NCBI GenBank assembly: GCA_023450535.1
Contig: JAEXGX010000295.1
Location: 1 to 12,690 of the forward strand
DNA: 12,690 nt
Reading direction: 5' to 3'
Source of the DNA: Pseudomonadota bacterium
Lineage (GTDB): Bacteria > Desulfobacterota > Desulfovibrionia > Desulfovibrionales > Desulfovibrionaceae
Shown here in pieces: positions 1 through 6,845 of this stretch. Numbering within the stretch: position 1 is the first letter of the stretch; each line of letters opens with the position of its first letter. Position numbers and translations under genes: made by a program. The notes below the pieces were generated by a model. That model was given only the letters and a program-made list of their open reading frames with translations. It ran no database searches and was not told the DNA's origin.

Positions 1-602
1 GTTTCGACATCGGCGGCATGACGGAAATGTACGGCCCCGGCACGGCCATTGACTGTGAGGCGCACGAGGGCCTGCATTATTGGGCGGACCTTTTTTATAT
101 GGAAATTATCGACCCTGAAACGCTGGACCCCGTCAAGCCCGGCGAAACAGGGGAAATGGTCGTCACCAGCCTGCGCAAGGAAGCCGCGCCGCTTATTCGC
201 TACCGCACGCGCGACCTTTCGCGTTTTATTCCCGGCGAGTGTGCCTGCGGCTGTACCATGCCGCGCCATGACCGTTTACTGGGCCGTTCCGACGACATGA
301 TTATCTTCCGGGGCGTAAATATCTACCCCGGCCAGATTTGCGACGTGATCCAGCATTACCCCGAATTGGGTGGCGAATATCATATCGAGCTGACCCGCGA
401 TGGAGCCAAGGATTTTATGGCGCTCAAACTGGAACGCAAGGCCGATGTTTCCTCCGATGGGGACGAGGCCATTGCCAAGCGTTTTGCGGACGAACTGCAT
501 AAGGCCCTTCTGGCCCGTGTGGGTGTGGAGATCGTCGACCCCGGCAAATTGCCGCGTTCTTTCGGTAAGTCCAAGCGTGTCACAGATCTCAGATTGGATT
601 AA
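1..602 (+). CDS. paaK: Phenylacetate-CoA ligase family protein, C-terminal part (5' end outside window)
   Basis: Partial gene whose reading frame is open from the left edge. About 200 residues are visible out of a usual 430 or so, so the AMP-binding core is mostly missing. The family activates aryl acids such as phenylacetate to the CoA thioester with ATP, in the cytoplasm. The visible part keeps family landmarks: a MTEMYGPG segment near the start, the adenylate-forming motif YRTRDL (about nt 201-218), the hinge GRSDDMIIFRGVNIYP (about nt 282-329) that opens the C-terminal lid domain, and a final PRSFGKSKRV whose lysine fits the catalytic lid lysine. A CxCGC run just before the hinge resembles the small cysteine cluster found in many members. 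In anaerobes such proteins are often of uncertain substrate, acting for example on indoleacetate or other aryl acids, so the family call is firm and the exact substrate is not. The gene converges on the lipoprotein gene at 672-902. Confidence 0.88.
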   Translation, partial: FDIGGMTEMYGPGTAIDCEAHEGLHYWADLFYMEIIDPETLDPVKPGETGEMVVTSLRKEAAPLIRYRTRDLSRFIPGECACGCTMPRHDRLLGRSDDMIIFRGVNIYPGQICDVIQHYPELGGEYHIELTRDGAKDFMALKLERKADVSSDGDEAIAKRFADELHKALLARVGVEIVDPGKLPRSFGKSKRVTDLRLD

Positions 603-608
603 AGTGTG

Positions 609-673
609 CTTAAACCAGGAGCCGCTCCCGGTATACCGGGAGCGGCTCCTGGTTTAAGGCCGGTCTTGTTTTT
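609..673. terminator. Shared terminator of convergent genes: 50-bp perfect palindrome
   Basis: Positions 609-658 form a perfect inverted repeat centred between 633 and 634, with left arm beginning CTTAAACCAGGAGCC and right arm ending GGCTCCTGGTTTAAG. As RNA it would fold into a stem of about 23 bp with a tetraloop. On the plus strand a GTTTTT run follows at 668-673, about ten bases after the stem. On the minus strand only a weak CTTT follows. It fills the 69-bp gap between the stops of the ligase gene and the lipoprotein gene, so a bidirectional terminator is the natural reading. Confidence 0.75.
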
Positions 674-902
674 ACAGAGAGTTATACAGGCCGCCTGCCA
701 ACGCGCCGAGGCCGCCGCCAACCAGGGCGCCCATGCCGGCACTGCCGCCCGCGAGGGCTGAAATGCCCGCGCCAGCCAGCGCGCCGCCGGTGCCACCGAG
801 CAGGGTGTTCTTCTGGGTGCTGGAGAGCTGGCAGCCCGAAACCAGGGCGAGCATAAGGGCCAGCGGCAGAACGATGATGCTTTTGCGAAGATATGCGGTC
901 AT
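672..902 (-). CDS. Small glycine-zipper lipoprotein
   Basis: A 76-aa protein with a lipoprotein signal peptide: residues 4-7 supply a basic start (LRK), residues 9-20 are hydrophobic, and the lipobox VSGC places the modified cysteine at residue 24. The mature part of about 53 residues is a glycine zipper: repeated GxxxG and GG steps from residue 36 to 72 (GGTGGALAGAG, then GGSAGMGALVGGG and GALAGG), typical of two membrane-inserted helices in small outer-membrane lipoproteins. The start is supported by AAAGGAT about 7 bases upstream. It lies 35 bp downstream of the exported-protein gene on the same strand and probably shares its transcript. A structural or envelope-stress role is usual for such proteins, but nothing here fixes one. 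Confidence 0.8.
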   Translation of the reverse strand: MTAYLRKSIIVLPLALMLALVSGCQLSSTQKNTLLGGTGGALAGAGISALAGGSAGMGALVGGGLGALAGGLYNSL

Positions 903-937
903 GGCGAGATCCTTTTGCTTTGAAGACAGAGAGCAGA

Positions 938-1366
938 TTATTTGCCCGCAGGCAGAGCCGGCGTGATCACTTCCTTCCAGATGACATCAAGAACATGCCG
1001 GTTACGTTGGCCGGGATTTCCGGTATAGAAAGCGTCAATGCGGTCTACAATGGCCTGGCGCGGCGTTTTTTCCAATGCGATAACCCAGCCTTGCTCAAAG
1101 GGGGAAAGCCCGATAGTGCGCGGCGAGGGCTGCTTACCGCTTCGCTTTGCCTGTTCCAGGCCCAGAGCGTATTCCACGGCGATGGCGTTTTCTACTCCGA
1201 ACAGGAAGCTCAGCTTATTGTCGTTGCTTGTGTTCTGCCATACATAACCGTCCAGCTCGGCGACCTGTGACGTCTTGTCCGGAGCAGCCGCATGGGATGT
1301 GACGGGAAGCAGCGCCGTGGACGCGCACAGAACCAGAAAAGCAAAGGGCAACAATAGTTTTTTCAT
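938..1366 (-). CDS. Hypothetical exported protein (142 aa)
   Basis: Not recognised as a named family. Residues 1-26 are a clear Sec signal peptide: MKK, a hydrophobic core, and an SHA|AA cleavage site. The mature protein of about 116 residues has no cysteine, so no lipid anchor or disulfide is expected. It has a compact mixed composition with regularly spaced aromatics: DGYVWQNTS, KLSFLFGVENA, LSPFEQGW, DAFYTGNPGQRNRHV and a last VIWKEVITPAL. This reads as one small periplasmic domain. The start is fixed by a strong AAGGAG seven bases before ATG. It is first in a likely two-gene unit with the glycine-zipper lipoprotein (35-bp gap), suggesting a joint envelope function. Its leader contains two strong hairpins described separately. 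Confidence 0.72.
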   Translation of the reverse strand: MKKLLLPFAFLVLCASTALLPVTSHAAAPDKTSQVAELDGYVWQNTSNDNKLSFLFGVENAIAVEYALGLEQAKRSGKQPSPRTIGLSPFEQGWVIALEKTPRQAIVDRIDAFYTGNPGQRNRHVLDVIWKEVITPALPAGK

Positions 1367-1379
1367 GAGGTTCTCCTTG

Positions 1380-1436
1380 ACGCCTGCTCAGGCGTGTATT
1401 GTTCATAGAGGAAAAGAGCTTTTCCCCTGTGAACAA
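1380..1436 (-). promoter_or_regulatory. Structured 5' leader of the exported-protein gene: two inverted repeats
   Basis: Two hairpins lie just upstream of the 1366 start. The proximal one, 1380-1395, is ACGCCTG-CT-CAGGCGT and abuts the ribosome binding site. The distal one, 1399-1436, is a nested repeat: outer arms TTGTTCA/TGAACAA, a symmetric four-base internal bulge, and inner arms GGAAAAG/CTTTTCC around a two-base centre. They could be RNA control elements or a repressor operator. A TTGACA occurs upstream on the minus strand (1465-1460), but no good -10 box follows at the right spacing, so the promoter is not settled. Confidence 0.45.
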
Positions 1437-1665
1437 TGTCTGGAACGTATTCTTTTGTATGTCAATGATTGCTGTCGGTTGCAATCCTCAGTCGGCTCCG
1501 TCCGCATGCTGGCTCCGCAGCATCGGGCAGGAGCCGTGCGGATTGCCTCTCCCCTTGAAGGGTTAGGTTACGAAAAAACTTTCATCGGCTTTACCGTTTT
1601 GTTAATCCCCTTTTCCCCCTGAAGGGGGAGCTGGCAAATCATAAAGTTCTTTTGCTGAAAAGCGT
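1437..1665. other. Gene-free spacer between the 1240-aa gene and the exported-protein gene
   Basis: No convincing ORF. It holds a CCCCCTGAAGGGGG hairpin (about 1616-1629), which may mark the transcript end of the large minus-strand gene whose stop is at 1666, though it lacks a proper following U-run. A related CCCTTGAAGGG lies near 1552. A longer imperfect inverted repeat spans 1502-1541, with arms CCGCA and GGCTCC pairing with GGAGCC and TGCGG. Confidence 0.4.
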
Positions 1666-4600
1666 TCATTGCGCGTATTCTGGCGTACTTATCATGTCAT
1701 CGTCCTGGTCTGCGGTATCGGAGATATCTCCTCCCATGTCAATGACGCGCACGCCCTCCCGGATATTTTTGAGCGCCTGGCGGCGGAAACGGCGCAACCA
1801 GTTGCCGTCCGGGCACTCGGGGGCGAGCAGGGTTTCAGCCAGCCACTCCGCGCTGTGCAGCACGGGGCGTTTGTTCAGGCCGTCTTTTGTCTCCATGGTC
1901 ATCAGGGTACGGGAGATGCCAAGGCGGCAGGAGGGACAGCCCACCAGAATGGGCGTGTCCGGCGTAAGCCCGGGGAGCGCCGCCGTCAGGCGGCCGCGTT
2001 TGCGATCGCGCAGAGCGTTGTAGATGCCGGGCGAGGTGTAGGCTCCAGTACCGGATTCCCCGCAGCACCCCGGAGTGATTGCAATGCTCGCGCCGCTCAG
2101 GCGTTCAAGCGCCCGCGCGGCTTTGCCACCGCCTTTCACGGCTTTTACGCCGGACCATTCCGGGTGGCAGGAGGCGTGGTAGAGTAGTTTTTGTCCAGTG
2201 AGGACAGGAGCGCAGGGGAGTTTTTCCGCCAGCAGCTGGACAAGATCGCTCTGGGGCAGGGGAGAACCGCCCGGCAATGTCAGGCCGTGACGGCTCAGGC
2301 TGTCCCGGCAGGAACCGCAGGCCGTCAGAGCCGCGTTAACACGGAATCCCGCATCTGCGGCTTCACGTATATAACCGTCAAGGGCTTCGCGGTTGCGTTC
2401 CAGATTTTCCCTGTAGTTGCCTTCGGCTCCGGAACTGAGCAGCGGGTAGCCGCAACATAGATGTTTGCGCGGGATTACCACCGGAACCCCCGCGCGCATA
2501 AGCAGCGCAAGGGCGGAAAGTGCGATGCGCCGGTAGAAGAGACTGCCGCCGCAGCCGGGAAAATAGAGCACGGCATCCACGCCGCGTGCGGCGCGTTCGG
2601 CTTCCTGTGCGGCAGGCAGGAAGAGTCCCCCGTGGTCAAGCCGCAGAGCTTCATACAGATTGGCCATGCCCAGTTCCGGCCCCTTGTTGTTGAACAGGGG
2701 GCTTTCCAGCCGTTCTCGCCACATGCGGGGCACGAAGCCGATGACCCGGTTCTGCACTTTCTGCCCCAGTGCGGCGGCCTTGGCGGCCTTGGGCACTCGC
2801 CGGGCCGGATCATGCGCCAGCCAGTTAAGCACGCGGGCCTTGATCGGGTGTCCGCCCATGCCCTCTTCCTTAAGAAAGGCCAGCATGGCGAGCGCCACGG
2901 AGGCGGACTCGATTTTTACCGGGCATACCGATGTGCAACGGCCACATCCGGTGCAGTGCTCCACCATGTGCCGCAGCTCTTCCAGCAGGGCCGGGGCGGG
3001 TTTGCCGCTGGTAGCCTGCGCGTAGTAGATCGCCTCGGTGATCGCGCCAAGCACCATGTTTTTGTTGCGCGGGTGATATTGATAGGAGCGCTCGGGGTAA
3101 ACCATGGGGCAGACCTGCTTGCATTTGCCGCAGCGGGTGCAGGTTTGCACGGTAGTCAGGAGCTTGATGAAGCGTTCCTTGTCCTGCAAGCCGCTTTGCC
3201 GGATATCTTCAATCAGCCGGTTGAAGGAGAAGGTGAAGGGTCGGACGGGTAATTCGCGCTGCACCAGCTTGCCTGGGTTGAGGATATCGCGCGGGTCCAC
3301 CCGTTTCTTGAATTCACGCAGGGCATCCATCTTTTCCTTGCCGAGGAAGGATATCTTGGTGATGCCGATACCGTGTTCACCGGAGACTGCGCCGCCCATC
3401 TCCTGCGCCCGCGCCATGACCTGCATGGCGGCCTCTTCGGCCTGCTCCATCATGTGCGGGTCGTTGGAGTTCACCGGGATATTCACATGGCAGTTGCCGT
3501 CGCCCGCGTGCATGTGGCTGGCGATGACGATACGGCTGGCACACATGTATTCGGCGATTTTTTCAATTTTTTTTGCCAGACGGGGGTAACGTTCCTCCAA
3601 AGTCTTGAGAAACGCCTCGGCCCGGACCAGAACATCGTCGCCGGTGAGTTCATTCGCTGCCTGGGGACCGGACTGCGCGCTGTGGTCGTCCTCGTTTTCC
3701 AGAGCGGTATCGGTACGTGGGGCTTTGGGCGCTTCCCCCTGCGCGAGGCGTGAAGCGAAGGTGAACTCCCGGTTGACTTCACGATCTTCCAGCGGAAAAC
3801 CCGGCAGACGGCCGACTTCCTGCAAGGCGTGACGGTAGGCGGCCGCGCTCATTTCCAGGTTGAGAGCCTCAAGGAAGTGGGCGAAATCCGGGATCGCCCG
3901 CATGGGAATGACCACGTCTTCGTTGATTTTAAATCCGGAGGTGCGTTTGGCAATGGCCGAGAGCTTGTGGCGATCCTCCCAGAACAGCTCTCCTTCCTTT
4001 TCGTCTTTCGCCACGGTCACTGCCACGTATTCGTTGTCGCCCACCAGGGCCACAATTTCGTTGACGCACTGATCCAGCAGATACTCGTCGTTTCCGTCCA
4101 CTTGGACGATGATCACCGAAATGGGATCGCCCGTGTGGCGGATGGACTTGCGTTGATAGCCAATGGCCTGCACATATTTGACGTTGAATTCCTCCAGTGC
4201 GGAGAGGCGGGCGTAGTCTCCCTCGTTGCGGATGCGATCGCGCAGAGCCACGATTTCCTGAATGATTTCAGCAGCGGGGCGCATGGATTTGCCGAATACT
4301 TCCAGCACCATGACGCGGGAAAAGGCGGGCTTTTCGTGCAGGGTGAAGGTAGCTTCGGTGATGATGCCGTCCACTCCTTCCTTTTGCATGCCGGGCAGGC
4401 CGCCCAAAGCCTTGTTGGTCACGTCCTTGCCCAGGCCGGGCAGGCGTATTTCGTCCCCTTTCAGTTCAACTACACTGCGCATGCCGCCGGATGGGTCTCG
4501 CACCTCAAACACCGCCGTTTCTTCCGGCAGAATTTTATGGCGAGGATGATCGACACGCTGCACGTCAATGATTTCCCCTGTAGGCGTGACCATGCGCCAG

Positions 4601-5388
4601 GAAAGCAGGTTGTCCAGTGTGGTGCCGTATTCAAAGGCAAAGGGACCGCCGGAATTTTCCGCCACGTTGCCTCCAATGGTGGAGGCTGTTTTGGAAGCGG
4701 GGTCCACGGTGAAGAGCAGTCCTTCCTTTGCAGTTCGATCTATGGCGTCCTGGGTGATAACACCCGCTTGGCAGTTCAGGGTGAGGTGCTCCCTGTCCAC
4801 GGTTATGGCCGTGAGCCGCGTCATGTTCACGATCACGCTACGCTTGAGCATGGGCACTGCTCCGCCGGTCATGCCGGAACCGCCGCCGCGCGGAATGAGG
4901 GCGAATTTCATGTCGTTGGCCAGACGCACCAGTGCGCTGACCTGCTCCGTGGTTGCAGGTTCGACAACCAGAAGAGGAAGTTCCATGCGCAGGTCAGTGG
5001 CGTCTGTGGCGCATTCGACCAGAGAACCGGGCCGGTTAAGCACGCAGTCTTCGGGCATCACGGTCTTCAGGCGCTCCACCAGTTCTTGCCGGAACCGGCG
5101 CTCGGCCTCGTAAGCGCTCCAGAAAATGGTGATGCCCTCACTGAGGGTCGTCACATATTGTTGGGCCAAGGCCTGGGATTCGCGGGCGAAACGTTCGTTC
5201 ACGCTGGCCCGTACGGATTCGGGCTGGATAAAGGGGTTATAGGCGATGAGAAAAAGCTCTTCCGCAATGGAGATAGCCAGCTCCCGCACGGATTCCGGCC
5301 AGTTTTCAAAGGCTTCAAGGTTGATGCGGAGGATGCGGTTGACGACGAAATCCTGCGAGATGGAAATATGTGGGCCTTTGTGCGCCAT
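1666..5388 (-). CDS. FAD/4Fe-4S/CCG-domain 2-hydroxyacid (probable D-lactate) dehydrogenase, single 1240-aa chain
   Basis: A fusion of the parts that are separate GlcD and GlcF subunits in glycolate/D-lactate dehydrogenases. Residues 1 to about 110 are an extra helical N-terminal region. The FAD-binding (PCMH) domain covers about 140-350 and includes PRGGGSGMTGG (166-176) and GGNVAENSGG (239-248). The FAD-oxidase C-terminal domain runs to about 710, with HMHAGDGNCHVN (625-636), SGEHGIG (669-675) and NPGKLV (704-709). Two 4Fe-4S clusters follow: C750/C753/C756/C760 and C812/C815/C818/C822. Then come two complete CCG cysteine-rich domains, C946...C978-C979...C1024/C1027 and C1074...C1108-C1109...C1151/C1154. 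It should oxidise a 2-hydroxyacid and pass electrons to a quinone or membrane acceptor. Large single-chain enzymes of this layout occur in Desulfovibrio, where they are lactate-dehydrogenase candidates; the substrate is inferred. There is no signal peptide or membrane span, and an AAGGAG lies seven bases before ATG. A polar, low-complexity insert at about 548-585 interrupts the oxidase domain. Confidence 0.92.
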   Translation of the reverse strand: MAHKGPHISISQDFVVNRILRINLEAFENWPESVRELAISIAEELFLIAYNPFIQPESVRASVNERFARESQALAQQYVTTLSEGITIFWSAYEAERRFRQELVERLKTVMPEDCVLNRPGSLVECATDATDLRMELPLLVVEPATTEQVSALVRLANDMKFALIPRGGGSGMTGGAVPMLKRSVIVNMTRLTAITVDREHLTLNCQAGVITQDAIDRTAKEGLLFTVDPASKTASTIGGNVAENSGGPFAFEYGTTLDNLLSWRMVTPTGEIIDVQRVDHPRHKILPEETAVFEVRDPSGGMRSVVELKGDEIRLPGLGKDVTNKALGGLPGMQKEGVDGIITEATFTLHEKPAFSRVMVLEVFGKSMRPAAEIIQEIVALRDRIRNEGDYARLSALEEFNVKYVQAIGYQRKSIRHTGDPISVIIVQVDGNDEYLLDQCVNEIVALVGDNEYVAVTVAKDEKEGELFWEDRHKLSAIAKRTSGFKINEDVVIPMRAIPDFAHFLEALNLEMSAAAYRHALQEVGRLPGFPLEDREVNREFTFASRLAQGEAPKAPRTDTALENEDDHSAQSGPQAANELTGDDVLVRAEAFLKTLEERYPRLAKKIEKIAEYMCASRIVIASHMHAGDGNCHVNIPVNSNDPHMMEQAEEAAMQVMARAQEMGGAVSGEHGIGITKISFLGKEKMDALREFKKRVDPRDILNPGKLVQRELPVRPFTFSFNRLIEDIRQSGLQDKERFIKLLTTVQTCTRCGKCKQVCPMVYPERSYQYHPRNKNMVLGAITEAIYYAQATSGKPAPALLEELRHMVEHCTGCGRCTSVCPVKIESASVALAMLAFLKEEGMGGHPIKARVLNWLAHDPARRVPKAAKAAALGQKVQNRVIGFVPRMWRERLESPLFNNKGPELGMANLYEALRLDHGGLFLPAAQEAERAARGVDAVLYFPGCGGSLFYRRIALSALALLMRAGVPVVIPRKHLCCGYPLLSSGAEGNYRENLERNREALDGYIREAADAGFRVNAALTACGSCRDSLSRHGLTLPGGSPLPQSDLVQLLAEKLPCAPVLTGQKLLYHASCHPEWSGVKAVKGGGKAARALERLSGASIAITPGCCGESGTGAYTSPGIYNALRDRKRGRLTAALPGLTPDTPILVGCPSCRLGISRTLMTMETKDGLNKRPVLHSAEWLAETLLAPECPDGNWLRRFRRQALKNIREGVRVIDMGGDISDTADQDDDMISTPEYAQ

Positions 5389-5440
5389 GAAGTACTCCTT
5401 GTGCCCCGCCGGGGAGGAGCCCGGAAAGGGGGAAGCTTTC

Positions 5441-5470
5441 TTTATAGCTCGTCAATACTGGCGTGCGCAA
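5441..5470 (-). promoter_or_regulatory. Candidate sigma70-type promoter for the 1240-aa oxidoreductase gene
   Basis: On the minus strand TTGCGC (5470-5465) is followed after 18 bases by TATAAA (5446-5441), about 53 bases upstream of the start codon. The -10 matches consensus in five of six positions and the -35 in four of six. A GC-rich CCCCGCCGGGG (5404-5414) lies between it and the ribosome binding site and could form a small leader hairpin. Confidence 0.4.
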
Positions 5471-5774
5471 GAACATATGATAACTTGACCAAAGTGATTT
5501 CGGCAGCTAATAGAGTTAAGATCAGATTTTTACGTGCCTTGTCTTTTGAAGGCAGGCAACCGCGCTCGGAGTTCTATGCGCACGGTCAACTTTTTTCATC
5601 AAAAATTTCTTCCGGGTCTGGAACCTCCCCCTCATAAGAGCGCGTTGAGACAAAATAGAAAACGCCTGCTTTTTCGGGGCTCTGCCCCGTGCCCCGCCGG
5701 GGGGAATGATTCCCCTCGATCCCTCTCAATATATTGGAACTATTCGGTATAGTGTCAACACGACCTAGGGGACG
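5471..5774. other. Gene-free spacer with a GC-rich hairpin cluster (5675-5715)
   Basis: No supported ORF. The notable content is a cluster of short perfect hairpins: CGGGGC-TCT-GCCCCG (5675-5689), CCCCGCCGGGG (5692-5702) and GGGGAA-TGA-TTCCCC (5701-5715). It sits about 60 bp after the stop of the B3/B4 gene and probably acts as its transcript 3' end, although read from the minus strand the first stem is followed by A rather than T. The 14-mer GTGCCCCGCCGGGG occurs both here (5689-5702) and in the leader of the large oxidoreductase (5401-5414), which suggests a dispersed intergenic element. Confidence 0.45.
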
Positions 5775-6488
5775 CTATTGCACAAGTTCAAAAGAAGGTG
5801 ATGACGGTGAAATATAGTGAATTTCCACCTCGGCTCCGCCCCAGTTTTCTAACTGGGCAGCCAGTTCCTCCGCCACTGCGGGCAGTTCGGCTTCAGCATG
5901 TTCCGTCAGCATATCCAGATTGATGGCTGCACGAGTGGTGGAGGGCAACAGTTTGCTACGGTCGCCATTTTTCCAGCACCATGCCCGGCAAAATACATCT
6001 TTGTTGCCGGAATCCATGTAAATGACTTCCCCTGCGGGAGGCTGTTCCAGCACATCGGGCTGCCCCAGCGGCACATAATGCTCTGTACCGGTTGCGAAGG
6101 CGAGGGTAAGGTCGCCGCTGACAACGTCGAGGTCATCGCCGCCGCATGGGATGAGATGGCGCAGGCTCACGCAGTTGAACAGCGCCACCAATGTATTGAC
6201 GTAGGGCAATTCTGTTCCCTTGTGTACGCGTTTAATCAGGTTGATGACCGAAGGCGGGTAGCGCTTGGGATTGAGGTGCATGGAAGCGAACGCTTCCGCC
6301 CAGGGCTTGAGCCGGGGGTGTTCATGGGGAGTAGCCAGTTCTTCGCGCCGGACGCTTTCCTCACATTTGCGTAGCAGGGCAAGCACTTCTGGTATTTCTT
6401 GGTTGTTGTTCATGCCGCGCGCTACCAGAACTGCACGGCGGAACAGGGGATAGCTCTGAAAAATTTTCGGATCAACGATATAGCGCAT
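5775..6488 (-). CDS. Solo B3/B4-domain protein (phenylalanyl-tRNA synthetase beta-subunit-like)
   Basis: A 237-aa cytoplasmic protein matching the family of stand-alone B3/B4 domains related to the PheT editing module. Recognisable features in order: GMNNNQEIPEVLALL (25-39), HPRLKPWAEAF (57-67), the signature YPPSVINLIKRVHKG then LPYVNTLVALFNCVSLRHLIP (77-114, in two adjacent blocks), CGGDDLDVVSGDLTLAFATG (115-134), GEVIYMDSG (153-161), and a late ST-TRAAINLDML stretch. In PheT this fold hydrolyses mischarged Tyr-tRNA(Phe). For solo proteins trans-editing or binding of an amino acid-like ligand is plausible but unproven. The start is the ATG at 6488, because AGGAG lies 7 bases upstream and the family similarity begins there; a reading frame extending further upstream has no such support. 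It is transcribed alone, with the M23 gene ending 357 bp upstream. Confidence 0.82.
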   Translation of the reverse strand: MRYIVDPKIFQSYPLFRRAVLVARGMNNNQEIPEVLALLRKCEESVRREELATPHEHPRLKPWAEAFASMHLNPKRYPPSVINLIKRVHKGTELPYVNTLVALFNCVSLRHLIPCGGDDLDVVSGDLTLAFATGTEHYVPLGQPDVLEQPPAGEVIYMDSGNKDVFCRAWCWKNGDRSKLLPSTTRAAINLDMLTEHAEAELPAVAEELAAQLENWGGAEVEIHYISPSSPSFELVQ

Positions 6489-6529
6489 GAAGCTCTCCTG
6501 GCGCATGTTGCAATTGAAAGTATCTATCG

Positions 6530-6550
6530 GCCGGAATGCGATGTTCCGGC
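6530..6550 (-). repeat. Hairpin in the leader of the B3/B4 gene
   Basis: Perfect inverted repeat GCCGGAA-TGCGATG-TTCCGGC (7-bp stem, 7-base loop), 42 bases upstream of the B3/B4 start codon. It could be a leader RNA structure or a protein site; there is no T-run, so it is not a classic terminator. Confidence 0.4.
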
Positions 6551-6624
6551 TTGCATGGTTCACATCTGGAACCGGAGCTATGCTCTGCTGTCCATGCCTG
6601 TATGCCCTTCGGGCAATGGGCACG

Positions 6625-6648
6625 CCGCAAATGAATTGCGGCTATTCC
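6625..6648 (+). repeat. Copy A of a 24-nt intergenic hairpin repeat
   Basis: Stem CCGCAA / TTGCGG around a five-base loop (ATGAA), followed by CTATTCC. It aligns without gaps to 8817-8840 with 21 of 24 bases identical, the three differences all being transitions. Here the stem extends by one pair (G6624/C6642). Both copies lie between genes in the same orientation, which suggests a REP-like dispersed element. Confidence 0.6.
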
Positions 6649-6663
6649 CGAAATGGTGTCATC

Positions 6664-6692
6664 TTTATACAAAAATACCATAGAGTTGAGTA
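6664..6692 (-). promoter_or_regulatory. Possible promoter upstream of the B3/B4 gene
   Basis: On the minus strand TACTCA (6692-6687) and TATAAA (6669-6664) are separated by 17 bases. The -10 is good but the -35 is poor, and the site is about 175 bases from the start codon. The -35 overlaps the small TTGAGT-AAA-ACTCAA palindrome (6686-6700). Confidence 0.27.
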
Positions 6693-6712
6693 AAACTCAA
6701 AGGAGGCCAGCG

Positions 6713-6751
6713 ATGGAAGGGAAAAAGAAGCCCAACCTTATTACGGGCTGA
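6713..6751 (+). CDS. Possible 12-codon ORF with ideal ribosome binding site
   Basis: A consensus AGGAGG (6701-6706) lies six bases before an ATG that opens a 12-codon frame, MEGKKKPNLITG, then TGA. The ribosome binding site follows directly on a perfect hairpin, TTGAGT-AAA-ACTCAA (6686-6700). It is on the opposite strand to both neighbouring genes, in the gap between the 3' end of the peptidase gene and the 5' end of the B3/B4 gene. No plus-strand gene follows, so it is not an attenuator leader for anything visible. It may be a small basic peptide, a remnant of a lost gene or chance; I cannot distinguish these. Confidence 0.25.
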   Translation: MEGKKKPNLITG

Positions 6752-6794
6752 AAAAAGTGGGAATGGCTGAATTTTCCTGACAAAGGGCCACATG

Positions 6795-6830
6795 AGAAAA
6801 GCCCCGGCTTCAACAGGTGGGCCGGGGCTT
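6795..6830 (-). terminator. Rho-independent terminator of the M23 peptidase gene
   Basis: Read on the minus strand: AAGCCCCGGC (6830-6821), a 12-base loop, GCCGGGGCTT (6808-6799), then TTCTC. The 10-bp GC-rich stem ends in a short T-run and lies about 15 bases after the stop codon. Confidence 0.88.
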
Positions 6831-6845
6831 GGGGAAGGTGTGGTG

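Noticed and set aside
2461..3252. 263-codon plus-strand ORF inside the oxidoreductase gene
   Set aside because: Same reason: it is a shadow of the minus-strand gene, with no motif and an odd composition.
3829..5637. 602-codon plus-strand ORF antisense to the 1240-aa oxidoreductase gene
   Set aside because: It lies almost wholly opposite a gene with full FAD and Fe-S motifs, its translation shows no family motif, and long antisense frames are expected in GC-rich coding DNA.
6489..6623. Upstream in-frame extension of the B3/B4 gene (45 more codons)
   Set aside because: The ribosome binding site and the start of family similarity both support ATG 6488, and the extension overlaps the 6530-6550 hairpin.
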